DNA of 64,000 nt from DATLGB01 sp963724135 (GTDB lineage Bacteria > Actinomycetota > Thermoleophilia > Solirubrobacterales > Solirubrobacteraceae), in the NCBI GenBank assembly GCA_963724135.1, contig CAVRTA010000006.1, positions 1,302,001-1,366,000 on the forward strand, in the 5' to 3' direction. Positions 16,383 to 26,802 of the stretch are shown piece after piece. Within the stretch, counting starts at the first letter, position 1. Each line of letters opens with the position of its first letter. A program made the position numbers and the translations under genes. The notes under the pieces were generated by a model. That model saw nothing but the letters and a program-made list of their open reading frames with translations. It did not search any database and had not been told where the DNA came from.

Positions 16383-17462
16383 TTACGGCGTGAACTTGAC
16401 GGTGATGACGTCGCCGTCGGTCATCGCGTAGTCGCGGCCCTCGAGGCGCAGCGTGCCCCGGTCGCGCGCGCCGGCGTAGCCGCCGGCCTCGACCAGCCGG
16501 TCCCAGGCGATCACCTCCGCGCGGACGAAGCCCTTCTGGATGTCGGAGTGCACTTCGCCGGCGGCGTGCCAGGCGGTCAGGCCGCGGCGCAGATGCCAGG
16601 ACTGGGCGGGCTTGTCCTCGCCCGCCGTGAAGAAGGCGATCAGGTCGAGCAGCTCGAAGGCGCCGCGCACCACCCTGGCGAGACCGGACTCTCCGACCCC
16701 CATCTCGGCCCGCATGGCCACGGCCTCCTCGTCGTCGAGCTCGGACAGCTCGGCCTCGATGCGGCTGGACACCGCCACCGCCCTGGCACCGTGCGCGGCG
16801 GCGTGCTCGGCGATCGGCGCCGGCACGTCGTCCGCGCCCTCGTCGACGTTGGCGATGAACAGGACCGGCTTGCCGCTCAGCGGCGATAGGTCGCGCAGGG
16901 CGCTGGGCGCGTCGGCGGGAAGCGGCACCGTGCGGGCCGGCTTGCCCTGCTGGAGCGCCGCGATCACCGCCCCCAGCCACGCCTCCTCGGCGACGGCGGC
17001 CCGGTCGCCCGAGCGGGCATCGCGCACGACCCGCGCGTGGCGGCGCTCGGCGGACTCCAGGTCCGCGTAGATCAACTCGGTCTCGATCGTCTCGATGTCG
17101 CGCACCGGGTCCACGCCGCCCTCGGGGTGGATCACGTTGGCATCGTGGTGGGCGCGGACGACGTGGAGGATCGCGTCGGTCTCGCGGATGTTGGCCAGGA
17201 ACCGGTTGCCGAGCCCCTCGCCCTCGTGCGCGCCGCGGACGAGCCCGGCGATGTCGTGGACCTCGATGGTGTCCGGGACGACGCTCGAGGACCCGACGAC
17301 CTGCGCCACCTGGTCGAGCCGCGGGTCGGGGACCGGCAGGACGGCGACGTTGGGCTCGATCGTCGTGAACGGGTAGTTGGCCGCCTCCGCGCCGGCGTTC
17401 GACAACGCGTTGAAGAGCGAGGACTTGCCGGCGTTCGGCAGGCCGACGATGCCCACCTTCAT
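16383..17462 (-). CDS. ychF: Redox-regulated ATPase/GTPase YchF
   Basis: YchF is a universally conserved P-loop NTPase of the OBG family that binds ATP better than GTP and associates with ribosomes. The Walker A is GLPNAGKSSLFNAL at residues about 6-20, the Walker B region is DIAGLVRGAHEGEG, and the specificity motif is degenerate, as in other YchF. The coiled-coil insert and the TGS-like C-terminus (HSDIQKGFVRAEVI, AMTDGDVITVKFTP) are intact. At 359 residues it matches the family. The ATG overlaps the stop of the PAP2 gene, so it is the last gene of a tightly packed four-gene run. Its 3' end is duplicated at 15300-15328. Confidence 0.95.
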   Translation of the reverse strand: MKVGIVGLPNAGKSSLFNALSNAGAEAANYPFTTIEPNVAVLPVPDPRLDQVAQVVGSSSVVPDTIEVHDIAGLVRGAHEGEGLGNRFLANIRETDAILHVVRAHHDANVIHPEGGVDPVRDIETIETELIYADLESAERRHARVVRDARSGDRAAVAEEAWLGAVIAALQQGKPARTVPLPADAPSALRDLSPLSGKPVLFIANVDEGADDVPAPIAEHAAAHGARAVAVSSRIEAELSELDDEEAVAMRAEMGVGESGLARVVRGAFELLDLIAFFTAGEDKPAQSWHLRRGLTAWHAAGEVHSDIQKGFVRAEVIAWDRLVEAGGYAGARDRGTLRLEGRDYAMTDGDVITVKFTP

Positions 17463-18028
17463 GCCCGGCCGAGCCTCCCGAGGACCGTCCCGAGCGCCGC
17501 GCCGGCGACGATGTCGCTCGGGTAATGCACGCCGAGATACAGGCGGCTCAGCGCCATCGGGACGGCGACGGCGTAGAGCAGCTGCGCGGGCACGAGGGCC
17601 GAGAACGCCTGCGCGGCGGCGAACGACGATGACGAGTGCGAGGAGGGGAAGGAGAGGCCTGTCGGCGTCTCCATCAGCTGCGGCAGATCCTCCACCGCCG
17701 GCCGCTGCCGGCCGACGGCGAGCTTGATCGAGGTCGAGATCACATACGCGCCGGCCACCGTCACGGTGGCCCTGCGCCAGCGGCGAGCCCGACGGCGGTC
17801 GAGCACGGTTCCCGTGCCGCCGAGCGCGAGCCAGATCAGCCCGTGCTCGCCGAGCCCCGAGAAGCGGCGCACGCCGGCGATGTGGCCCTCGGCACGGGCG
17901 AGCCCGCGCACCGCCCGGTAGACCGCCAGGTCGACCGCGTTCAGCCACGCGCTCAGCCCGCCGCGCCGCTCCGCCTCGACCAGCGGCTCGACGACCTCGT
18001 CGACGTGCTCCGCCGGGTCGACGGTCAA
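17459..18028 (-). CDS. PAP2-family membrane phosphatase
   Basis: The 189-residue membrane protein carries the three PAP2 signature motifs: KLAVGRQRP, PSSHSSSSF and SRLYLGVHYPSD. These supply the catalytic histidines and the phosphate-binding lysine, arginine and serine residues. Such enzymes remove phosphate from lipid phosphates such as phosphatidic acid, undecaprenyl pyrophosphate or phosphatidylglycerol phosphate on the outer face of the membrane; which one cannot be told here. It overlaps the upstream 74-residue gene and downstream ychF by ATGA junctions. Several hydrophobic helices are visible from about residue 60 on. Confidence 0.9.
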   Translation of the reverse strand: MTVDPAEHVDEVVEPLVEAERRGGLSAWLNAVDLAVYRAVRGLARAEGHIAGVRRFSGLGEHGLIWLALGGTGTVLDRRRARRWRRATVTVAGAYVISTSIKLAVGRQRPAVEDLPQLMETPTGLSFPSSHSSSSFAAAQAFSALVPAQLLYAVAVPMALSRLYLGVHYPSDIVAGAALGTVLGRLGRA

Positions 18029-18249
18029 AACCCGACGCGCTGCTCGTCGGACTCCACGCGCAGGTAGATCACCTGCCCGAGGTTGACGAGCACCTCGCCA
18101 TCGGCCGATTCGATGCTGCGAAAGCCGGTCTCCCCGGCGGTCAGCAGCTTCTGCAGCTCGGCGAGCCGTGCGGCGTCCAGCCGCAGGGACAGCGCGCCAC
18201 CGGCGTGGAAGCCGAGGGCGATGCGCTTGGGACGGTCGGAAGCAGCCAT
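18025..18249 (-). CDS. Small conserved-style hypothetical protein, 74 residues
   Basis: No family is recognised with certainty. The protein reads as an alternating beta pattern (RIALGFHAGGALSLRL, GFRSIESADGEVLVNL, QVIYLRVES) with one helix, faintly like the actinobacterial DUF3107 fold or a small stress/ligand-binding domain. Its start overlaps the stop of the epimerase (TAATG) and its stop overlaps the PAP2 start (ATGA), so it is translated within the same run. Highly regular codon use argues that it is a real gene. Confidence 0.6.
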   Translation of the reverse strand: MAASDRPKRIALGFHAGGALSLRLDAARLAELQKLLTAGETGFRSIESADGEVLVNLGQVIYLRVESDEQRVGF

Positions 18250-18659
18250 TAGTGAATCTCCGCGGGTTCGACGATCTCGGTCAGCACGCCGCCGGTCGCG
18301 GCGGGGTGCAGGAAGGCGACGCGCGAGCTGCGGATGCCGGTGCGCGGCGACTCGTCGATCAGCCGCAGGCCGGCGTCGCGCAGCTCCGACAGGGTCACGT
18401 CGATATCGACGACCTGGTAGGCGACGTGGTGCAGGCCGGGGCCCTTCCGGGCCAGGAACTTGCCCACCGGCGTGTCGTCGGCGAGCGGGCGCAGCAGCTC
18501 GACGTGGTTCTCGCCCACGTCGAGCAGAACCGCCTCTACGCCCTGCGACTCGACCGTCTCACGGTGCACGAGGTCCATGCCGTAGGAGGACTCATACAGC
18601 TCGATCGCCGCGTCGAGGTCGGCGACGGCGACGCCGATGTGGTCGATGCGTCCGAACAA
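18249..18659 (-). CDS. mce: Methylmalonyl-CoA epimerase, VOC family
   Basis: This enzyme converts (S)- and (R)-methylmalonyl-CoA, linking propionyl-CoA carboxylation to methylmalonyl-CoA mutase. The VOC-fold metal ligands appear in RIDHIGVAV, GPGLHHVAYQV and LTEIVEPAE (two histidines and a glutamate), with VELLRPL between. TTG at 18659 gives a 136-residue protein starting LFGRIDHIG, the normal family start; an upstream ATG at 18701 overlaps the divergent kinase gene and would add 14 odd residues. It is the first gene in the four-gene overlapping minus-strand run. Confidence 0.88.
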   Translation of the reverse strand: MFGRIDHIGVAVADLDAAIELYESSYGMDLVHRETVESQGVEAVLLDVGENHVELLRPLADDTPVGKFLARKGPGLHHVAYQVVDIDVTLSELRDAGLRLIDESPRTGIRSSRVAFLHPAATGGVLTEIVEPAEIH

Positions 18660-18695
18660 GGCGGCCAGACTAGCTAGCGTCGCCCGGAGGGCGAC

Positions 18696-19484
18696 ATGCA
18701 TATTCACCTCCTGTCCAACCCGGCCTCCGGCGGAGAGACGGATGTCGCGGAGATCGAGCGGCTGCTGGCGCGCGCGGGCGCCACGCTCACCGCACCCGAG
18801 CACGCGGAGCGAATCGTCGTCTGCGGCGGCGACGGGACGATCGGGAAGGCCGCCGCACTGGCGGCTGAGCTCGAGGTCCCGCTGGCGGTGATCCCGACCG
18901 GCACCGCTAACGACTTCGCCCGCGCGCACGAGCTGCCCGACGACGTGGAAGAGGCGGCCCGGCTCGCGGTCCGCGGCGCGCCGGGGCCGGCGCTCGAGCT
19001 CGCGCGCATGGACGGCCGCCCGTTCGTCAACGTCGCCTCGGCCGGGCTGGCGGCGGCGGCCGCCGAGCGCGCGGCCTCCCTCAAGGGCGCGCTGGGTCCG
19101 CTCGCCTACCCCGCCGGCGGCGTGATCGCCGGGGCCACGGAGAGCCCGATCGCGTGCACCGTCGACGGGCATTTCGAGGGAGAGGCCTGGCAGCTGATGA
19201 TCGCGAGCACCGGCGCCTTCGGCGGCGGCGCCCAGATCGACGCCGCCGAGCCCGGCGACGGGTGGCTCGACCTGATCGTGATCGAGTCCGGTTCGCGTAT
19301 CGAGCTCGCGCGGCGCGCGCTCCAGCTGCGCCAGGGCGACCCCGACGGCGTGCGGGCCCGGGCCGACAGCTTCACCGTGCGGGTCGCGCCGCGGACGCCG
19401 TTCAACGTCGACGGGGAGGTCGTCGAGGCGGGCCCGGTCGTGCACTTCACCGTGGACCACGCCGCCTACCGGCTCGTGGTCTGA
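18696..19484 (+). CDS. Diacylglycerol kinase catalytic domain protein
   Basis: The 262-residue product has the lipid-kinase core of the DagK/YegS group: the nucleotide loop GGDGTIGKAAALA and the signature IPTGTANDFARAHELP. Such enzymes phosphorylate diacylglycerol or related lipid alcohols in the inner leaflet. The usual PTGTANDFAR motif is perfect, whereas the N-terminus is short (it starts MHIHLLSNPASGG), as in actinobacterial members. Start ATG 18696 is head-to-head with the epimerase gene, only some 36 bases from its TTG start. Phosphatidic acid recycling is the likely purpose. Confidence 0.88.
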   Translation: MHIHLLSNPASGGETDVAEIERLLARAGATLTAPEHAERIVVCGGDGTIGKAAALAAELEVPLAVIPTGTANDFARAHELPDDVEEAARLAVRGAPGPALELARMDGRPFVNVASAGLAAAAAERAASLKGALGPLAYPAGGVIAGATESPIACTVDGHFEGEAWQLMIASTGAFGGGAQIDAAEPGDGWLDLIVIESGSRIELARRALQLRQGDPDGVRARADSFTVRVAPRTPFNVDGEVVEAGPVVHFTVDHAAYRLVV

Positions 19485-19497
19485 GCGGACTTCCCGG

Positions 19498-21735
19498 CTA
19501 CGCCGTCGGGCGGCCGGTGCCGGTGCTGTCGGACTCGGTGTAGCGGGAGACGGCGAGGGCGACCCCGTCGCGACCGCGCCGGCGGACCTCGGAGACGGCG
19601 CCGTCGGCGCGCTCGAGCAACTCCTCGTCGCTTTCCTCTGCGTCCGCGACCGCGACGCCGATCGACAGCGTCACGCCCAGGCGCTCGCGTGCCCGCGCCT
19701 GGAGGGTCCAGGCGACCTCCTGGGCCGCCCCGCGGCCTGCGGTGTCGAGCAACAGCGCGAACTCCTCGTCGTCGAGGCGGTACGCGCTGCCCGGCTGAGG
19801 CGCGATCTCGGCCAGCAGCTCGGCCAGGTCACGCAGGATCGCCTCGGGATCCTCGGTGCCGAACGGGACCTCGCCCAGCTCGGCGAGCACGACCGCCGTG
19901 CGCTGGCCGGCCTGCGCGGCGGCCTGGCGGCGCTTGGGCAGCCGCTTGTGGAAGGCCTCCTCGTGCTCGAGCCCCGTGAGCGGGTCGCGGGCGGCGCGGT
20001 CGCGCAGCTCACCCACCGCGGCGAGCCCGCGCAGCTGCGCGGCGCATTGGACGCCGAGAAGCTCGACGAGCTCCGTGCGCTCGGTCTCCGGCGCCAGCGT
20101 CGAGCGGTCGGCCAGGGCGAGGAAGCCGATGCGCGCGCGCCCGACGGCGAGGGGGACGACGAGGAGCGCCCCCGCGCCGGCCTGGCGCAGGACCTCGGCG
20201 ACCCCGTCCCCGCGTCCGGTGCCGTCGGCCATGCTCAGCATCGAGGTGCCGTGCTCGACCCAGCGGCCCATGGTGTCGAGGTCGGCCGGCTCGAGCATGG
20301 CGAAGATGTCGGCCAGGGGACCGGCGGCGTGGTGGGCCAGGAAGCGCCCATCGTGATCGCGCAGCGCGATCAGGCCCGTCTCCATGCCGGAGACCTCGAG
20401 CCCGGCCGCCACGGCCTCCCGGATCACGCCGTCGGGATCCTCGACCTGCGCCGCGCGAGCGGCGGCGCGCGCCAGGCGCTGGCCCGGTGTCGGCTCGTCG
20501 AGGCGACCGAACTCGGCCAGACGGCGGGACAGCAGCTCGACGGCGCGGTCGGCCTCGCGAATGTGGTCCTCGCCGATCGGCGTCGCGGACTCGATGCTCA
20601 GTACGCCCACGACGCGGGCGCCGATGTCGATCGGGAGGCAGCGAGCGGTCTTGACCGTGCTGATCGCGCGCAGGAAGCTGTCCGAGGTCGAGACGTCCTC
20701 CTCCACCACGGGCTCGCCGGTCCGGTAGCAGCGCCCGACCAGGCCCGACTCCGTCGTCATGCCGTCGAAGATCGCGTAGTACCCGCGTGCTGCCAGGCAG
20801 CGCAGCCGCTCGCCCTGCTCGACGAACACGGCCGGGAGGACGCCCAGATGCGCGAGATGGTCGGCGGCGGCGGCGCAGGCGTCGGCGGGCGTGGCGGCCA
20901 GTGCCACGGCCGCCTCGAGAGCGGACATGCGCTGGATGGCCGAGTTCGACAGCGACGGGCCCGTGGGCTTGTGCTCGAGCACGGGCACCTCGGGCCACGG
21001 CGAGGCCGGCTTGCCGAACAGCCAGCCCTGCGCGAAGTCGATCTGGCTCTCGCGCAGAACCTCCAGCTCTTCCCGCCGCTCGACGCCCTCGGCGACGATG
21101 ACGGCGCCGACCTCGCGCGCGAACGCGGCGAGAGCGCGCAGGAGCGCCTGGCGGTTGGGGTCCTTGTCGATGTCGGCGACGAGCCCGCGCGTGAGCTTGA
21201 GGAAGTCGGGGCGCAGCTCGACGACGTGCTCGAGCGAGGCGTAGCCGGCGCCGGTGTCGTCGATGGCGATCTGCGCGCCGCGCGCGACCCAGGGCGCGAG
21301 GTCCGCGCGCAGCTGCGCGTAGTCGTCGATGTCCGTCTGCTCGGTGATCTCGATGACGAGCCGCGATGGGAGACGGTCGGCCAGCATGAACAGGCCGGGG
21401 TGGCGCAGCGCGCCGGGACTGATGTTGACGAACAGCAGGCCCCCGCCCGGCGGGGAGCCGGCCGCGGCCATCGCCGCCCAGCAGGCGACCTCGAGATCCT
21501 CGCGCATGCCGATCTCGGCGGCCGCCGCCAGAGTCACGTCCGGCGGCATGTTGCTCAGGCCCTCGGCGTAGGGGAAACGCGCCAGGCCCTCGTAGCCGAT
21601 CGCCTCGAGGTCGCTCGTGCGTACGATCGGCTGGTAGACCGGCTCGATGCTGCCGGGCTCGAGCAGTCGCTGGAGATGCGCGAGCCTCCGCAGCGTCGCG
21701 GCAGGGGCGTTGCGAATTGAGGAAACCATCCCCAC
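19498..21735 (-). CDS. EAL-GAF-GAF-GGDEF-like signalling protein
   Basis: The 745-residue protein begins with an EAL phosphodiesterase domain: YEGLARFP (the EAL glutamate), FVNISPGAL, VIEITEQTD, IAIDDTGAGYASLEHV, FLKLTRG and IVAEGVERREEL. All metal and general-base positions appear intact, so it should hydrolyse cyclic di-GMP. Two GAF-like ligand domains follow from about residue 270 to 575, with GLVGRCYRTGEPVVEE and GAGALLVVPLAVG. The C-terminus is GGDEF-like: DPLTGLEHEEAF is normal, but the catalytic GG(D/E)EF has become LDDEEF, so the cyclase is probably inactive and may sense GTP or c-di-GMP. No transmembrane segment is evident. Starting with EAL and ending with GGDEF is the reverse of the usual order. 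Confidence 0.88.
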   Translation of the reverse strand: MGMVSSIRNAPAATLRRLAHLQRLLEPGSIEPVYQPIVRTSDLEAIGYEGLARFPYAEGLSNMPPDVTLAAAAEIGMREDLEVACWAAMAAAGSPPGGGLLFVNISPGALRHPGLFMLADRLPSRLVIEITEQTDIDDYAQLRADLAPWVARGAQIAIDDTGAGYASLEHVVELRPDFLKLTRGLVADIDKDPNRQALLRALAAFAREVGAVIVAEGVERREELEVLRESQIDFAQGWLFGKPASPWPEVPVLEHKPTGPSLSNSAIQRMSALEAAVALAATPADACAAAADHLAHLGVLPAVFVEQGERLRCLAARGYYAIFDGMTTESGLVGRCYRTGEPVVEEDVSTSDSFLRAISTVKTARCLPIDIGARVVGVLSIESATPIGEDHIREADRAVELLSRRLAEFGRLDEPTPGQRLARAAARAAQVEDPDGVIREAVAAGLEVSGMETGLIALRDHDGRFLAHHAAGPLADIFAMLEPADLDTMGRWVEHGTSMLSMADGTGRGDGVAEVLRQAGAGALLVVPLAVGRARIGFLALADRSTLAPETERTELVELLGVQCAAQLRGLAAVGELRDRAARDPLTGLEHEEAFHKRLPKRRQAAAQAGQRTAVVLAELGEVPFGTEDPEAILRDLAELLAEIAPQPGSAYRLDDEEFALLLDTAGRGAAQEVAWTLQARARERLGVTLSIGVAVADAEESDEELLERADGAVSEVRRRGRDGVALAVSRYTESDSTGTGRPTA

Positions 21736-21809
21736 CTAGCGCTCATCGGCGCCGCGGCGCGGAATCTTGATCGTGAACGTGGGCGTTCAGAGGCCCGCGG
21801 ACGGACGTC

Positions 21810-23357
<1,548 letters not shown>

Positions 23358-23443
23358 CCGTGCTCCGAGTCCGTAACTACAAACGACCACTACCCGTCAA
23401 TCAAGCGAAACTGCCGCTGTCTCGCCCGTTTGGGGTCTCGACC

Positions 23444-24214
23444 CTATGTCCCTTCCACGCGCAGGATCTCGCCGAGCGCGGCGCGGCCGACCTCGAGCTG
23501 GCGCTCGTCGGGCTCGCGCGTGCCGATGGCGCGCTGGATCGCGAATCCCGGGCGGCGGAAGGCGCGGCTGAGCCGGGTGCCGGCATTGCGCTCGGCCCAG
23601 GCGAACGCCTCGACTGCGACCGCGGCCGAGGCGAGCGCGACGGCGCCGCCTGCGATCGGATGCGGGCGCTCCAGCGCGCGCCGCAGCAGCAGCGTCCCGG
23701 CCAGGTTGGAGGCCATCATCGGGGCGACGAGATGCGAGCCGCAGCGCTCGTGCTCCTTGTCGGTGTTCGCGGCGTCGTCGTCCTGCTCGTAGGCGGCGAT
23801 CGCCTTGTGCTCGACGCCGTGGTACTGGGCGACCTCGCCGGCGCGCAGGGTGAACAGCGCGGGCGCGACCGACAGCAGTGCCGCCCCGATCTCGCCGCGG
23901 GCGCCCCGGCGCCGCAGCAGTGTGCCGCCGACCGTGGCCGCGCCGGTGACGGCGACCACGGAGGCGTGCTGGAACGGCAGGCGCGCCTCCGGCAGGCCGC
24001 GCTTGACGAGCGGGATCACCAGCATCGCCTCGGTCAGGCGGGCGACGCCGCGGACCCCCGGGACGCGATCGGCGGCCCGCAGGCGCGGCTTGCGGCCGCT
24101 GGCGACCTTGATCGCGCCGTCCCTCGCGCGCACGGCGGCGGCCCAGTGGGTGGGTCCGTGGACGAGCAGGCCGTTGGCCAGTGCCATCCCTCCGAGTCGC
24201 AGCTTGTCGCTCAT
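23444..24214 (-). CDS. DUF1385 membrane protein
   Basis: The 256-residue protein carries the DUF1385 signature, QYHGVEHKAIAAYE, and the conserved EHERCGSHLV, both rich in possible metal ligands (His, Glu, Cys). Several hydrophobic stretches suggest a membrane protein. The family is conserved in Gram-positive bacteria and Thermotogae, and its biochemical role is not established. It overlaps the stop of the upstream M20 peptidase by ATGA, so the two are co-translated. It is a frequent neighbour of cell-wall or replication genes in related genomes by general knowledge, which I cannot check here. Confidence 0.85.
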   Translation of the reverse strand: MSDKLRLGGMALANGLLVHGPTHWAAAVRARDGAIKVASGRKPRLRAADRVPGVRGVARLTEAMLVIPLVKRGLPEARLPFQHASVVAVTGAATVGGTLLRRRGARGEIGAALLSVAPALFTLRAGEVAQYHGVEHKAIAAYEQDDDAANTDKEHERCGSHLVAPMMASNLAGTLLLRRALERPHPIAGGAVALASAAVAVEAFAWAERNAGTRLSRAFRRPGFAIQRAIGTREPDERQLEVGRAALGEILRVEGT

Positions 24215-25509
24215 CCCAGGAGAGTCCTCGGCAGTTGCGCGTAGAACTCAACCGCGAAGCCTAGGTCCCTGACGTCGATCCTCTCGTCGGCACCGTGGAC
24301 CAGGGGCCAGCCGTCGTAGAGGGTCTGGTGGCGCTGGGGGAAGAACCCGTACGCGACGCAGTCGGGGAAGGCCGCGCGCCACCAGCGGCTGTCGGTGAAG
24401 GCGGGAAGGACCGTCGGGATCGCCTCGGCGCCGGGGTCCGCCTCCGCCACCCAGTCCGCGATCGCGTCCATGAGCTCGGACGCGACGGGTGAGTGGTTGC
24501 CGACGACCTGCTCGAGCCAGGTCGGCTCGAGACCGTCGAGCAGCCCGCTCAGCCGCTCGGCGACCGCGGCGGGCTCCATCCCCGCCGGAGCCCGGCAGTC
24601 GACGCGCAGCTCGGCGGCGTTGGGCACCACGTTGATCTTCTGCGAGGCGCTGATCATGGTCGGAGCGACGGTGAGCCCGAGGCCGGCGCGCACGATCGGC
24701 GCGATGCGCGGCTCGGTGGCGGCGATGTGCGCGATCGCCACGGCCGGGTCGTCCGGGTCCTCTCCCAGTCCGGTGAGCAGCCCGCGGGCGTGCTCGGTGA
24801 GGTCGAACGGGAGCTCGGCGTCGGCGAGCGCGTGCAGCGCGGGCAGCAGCTTGAGCAGCGCGTTGTCGGCGAGCGCCGGTACCGACGCGTGACCGGCGCG
24901 GCCGTGCGCGGTGAGCGCGAAGCGGAAGGTGCCCTTCTCCGCGCAGCAGACGCCGTAGAGGCGGCGGTCGCCGTAGGGCATGACCATTCCGGCGCCCTCG
25001 TTGAGGAGGAAGTCGCAGCGCGCGAGGTCGGGGCGGTTCTGCGTCAGCCACCGGGCGCCCAGCGCGCCGCCGGTCTCCTCGTCGACGACGGCGAACACCC
25101 TCAGGGCACCGGCACTTGGCCGCCAGCCGCTGCGGGCCAGGTGCGCGGCGGCGACCGCCTCGGCGGCGACCTGGGACTTCATGTCGATGGCGCCGCGTCC
25201 CCACACGAAGCCGTCTCGCTGCTCGCCGCCCCACGGGTCGCGCGACCAGGCGTCGCGGTCGGCGAGGACGGTGTCGACGTGGCCGAGGTACCCGAGCACG
25301 CGGCCGGTGCCCGGATCGCCGAGCGTGGCGACGAGGTTCGGCCGCTCCGGCTGCGCGCCGTCGAGTTCCGTGTCCAGGCCCGCGTCGGCGAGGTAGTCGC
25401 GCAGCCACTCCATCGCGGCGCGCTCGTTCCCCGGCGGGTTGACCGTGTCGAAGCGGATCAGCGCGCTGAGGACGTCGGCGGTCTCCTGCTGGAGGTCCAC
25501 GCTCGTCAC
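24211..25509 (-). CDS. M20 family metallopeptidase
   Basis: A 432-residue zinc peptidase/deacylase. Metal ligands are visible: His and Asp in YLGHVDTV, Asp in GRGAIDMKSQVAA, the Glu pair in DEETGGALGARW and LLNEGAGMV, and a His near the end (GWPLVHGADERID). Proteins of this group include ArgE, DapE and dipeptidases; DFLLNEGAGMVMP fits the carboxypeptidase-like members. A dimerisation domain lies in the middle (HGRAGHASVPALADNALLKL). GTG at 25509 is only nine bases from the divergent rarA start, so the two promoters must overlap the coding regions. It is coupled to DUF1385 downstream. Confidence 0.88.
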   Translation of the reverse strand: MTSVDLQQETADVLSALIRFDTVNPPGNERAAMEWLRDYLADAGLDTELDGAQPERPNLVATLGDPGTGRVLGYLGHVDTVLADRDAWSRDPWGGEQRDGFVWGRGAIDMKSQVAAEAVAAAHLARSGWRPSAGALRVFAVVDEETGGALGARWLTQNRPDLARCDFLLNEGAGMVMPYGDRRLYGVCCAEKGTFRFALTAHGRAGHASVPALADNALLKLLPALHALADAELPFDLTEHARGLLTGLGEDPDDPAVAIAHIAATEPRIAPIVRAGLGLTVAPTMISASQKINVVPNAAELRVDCRAPAGMEPAAVAERLSGLLDGLEPTWLEQVVGNHSPVASELMDAIADWVAEADPGAEAIPTVLPAFTDSRWWRAAFPDCVAYGFFPQRHQTLYDGWPLVHGADERIDVRDLGFAVEFYAQLPRTLLG

Positions 25510-25518
25510 ACTATCCCC

Positions 25519-26802
25519 GTGGATCAGCTGTTCGAGCCGCCCGAGCCCGACCGCGGCGCGCCTGAGGCGGCACCGGACGCGCCGCTGGCCGCCCGCATGC
25601 GGCCGGCGTCGCTCGACGAGGTCGTCGGCCAGGAGCACCTGCTCGCCGAGGGGACCGCGCTGCGGTCGGCGATCGAGCAGGGGGCGCCGCACTCGATGAT
25701 CCTGTTCGGGCCGCCCGGGACAGGGAAGACGACGCTCGCGCGGCTGGTCGCTCGGGAGTCCGACTACGCCTTCGAGGAGCTGTCCGCCGTCCAGGCGGGG
25801 CGGGCGGAGGTGCGCGAGGTGATGGCGCGGGCGGGTGAGCGCCGCCGGGGCGGTCAGGGCACGGTCTTCTTCCTCGACGAGATCCACCGCTTCAACAAGG
25901 CTCAGCAGGACGCGCTGCTGCCGGCGGTCGAGGACGGGACGGTCGTGCTGATCGGGGCCACGACGGAGAATCCGTTCTTCGAGGTCAACTCGGCGCTGCT
26001 GTCGCGCACGCGCGTTTACGAACTGCACGCGCTCAGCGACGACGACATCGTCGCGCTGCTGCGGCGGGCCCACCCCGCGATCGGTGATGGCGTCGCGTCC
26101 TTCCTCGCCGCGCGTTCCGGCGGCGACGCGCGCACCGCGCTCAACGCGCTCGAGCTGGCGCTCGAGGCCCATGACGAGCTCACCATGGAGGCGGCCGAGG
26201 ACGCGCTCCAGCGCAAGGCGATCCTCTACGACCGCGCCGGCGACAAGCACTTCGACTTCATCTCGGCCTGGATCAAGTCGACCCGCGGCTCGGATCCCGA
26301 CGCCTCGCTGTACTACCTCGCGGTCATGCTCGAGGGGGGCGAGGACGCCCGCTTCATCGCGCGCCGGATGATCGTCCTGGCCTCCGAGGACATCGGCAAC
26401 GCCGATCCCCACGCGCTGACGGTGGCGGTCGCCGCCGCGCAGGCGGTGGAGCACGTCGGCCTGCCCGAGGCGCAGTTCGCACTCTCCCAGGCGGCGATCT
26501 ACCTCGCTCTCGCGCCGAAGTCCAACGCGGCCAAGCGCGCGATCCTCGACGCGCGGGCGTACGTCCGCGAGCACGGCGCGCACGACCCGCCCGCGCCCCT
26601 GCGGTCGTCCTCCTATCCGAAGGCGGCCAAGGCGCTGGGGCGCGCTCAGGGATACGACAACCCCCACAACCACCCGGGGCACGTCAACACGCAGGAGCAC
26701 CTGCCCGAGGAGGTAGGCGACGCGCGCTTCTACCGGCCCGACGACGCCGAGACGGCCTTCCGCGACACCCTCGAGGAGGCACGCCGCACCCGCGGCCGCT
26801 AA
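25519..26802 (+). CDS. rarA: Replication-associated recombination protein RarA
   Basis: RarA (MgsA) is an AAA+ ATPase that acts at stalled replication forks. Walker A is GPPGTGKTTLARL, Walker B is VFFLDEIHRFNKAQQDALLP, and the sensor region reads GATTENPFFEVNSALLSR. The C-terminal tetramerisation domain is present (GDKHFDFISAWIKSTRGSDP, RRMIVLASEDIGNADPHA, YDNPHNHPGH). At 427 residues it matches the family. GTG 25519 gives VDQLFEPPEPD, a short acidic tail that resembles a clamp-binding region in its Q-L-F. Its TAA stop lies inside the tandem palindrome at 26800. Confidence 0.93.
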   Translation: MDQLFEPPEPDRGAPEAAPDAPLAARMRPASLDEVVGQEHLLAEGTALRSAIEQGAPHSMILFGPPGTGKTTLARLVARESDYAFEELSAVQAGRAEVREVMARAGERRRGGQGTVFFLDEIHRFNKAQQDALLPAVEDGTVVLIGATTENPFFEVNSALLSRTRVYELHALSDDDIVALLRRAHPAIGDGVASFLAARSGGDARTALNALELALEAHDELTMEAAEDALQRKAILYDRAGDKHFDFISAWIKSTRGSDPDASLYYLAVMLEGGEDARFIARRMIVLASEDIGNADPHALTVAVAAAQAVEHVGLPEAQFALSQAAIYLALAPKSNAAKRAILDARAYVREHGAHDPPAPLRSSSYPKAAKALGRAQGYDNPHNHPGHVNTQEHLPEEVGDARFYRPDDAETAFRDTLEEARRTRGR

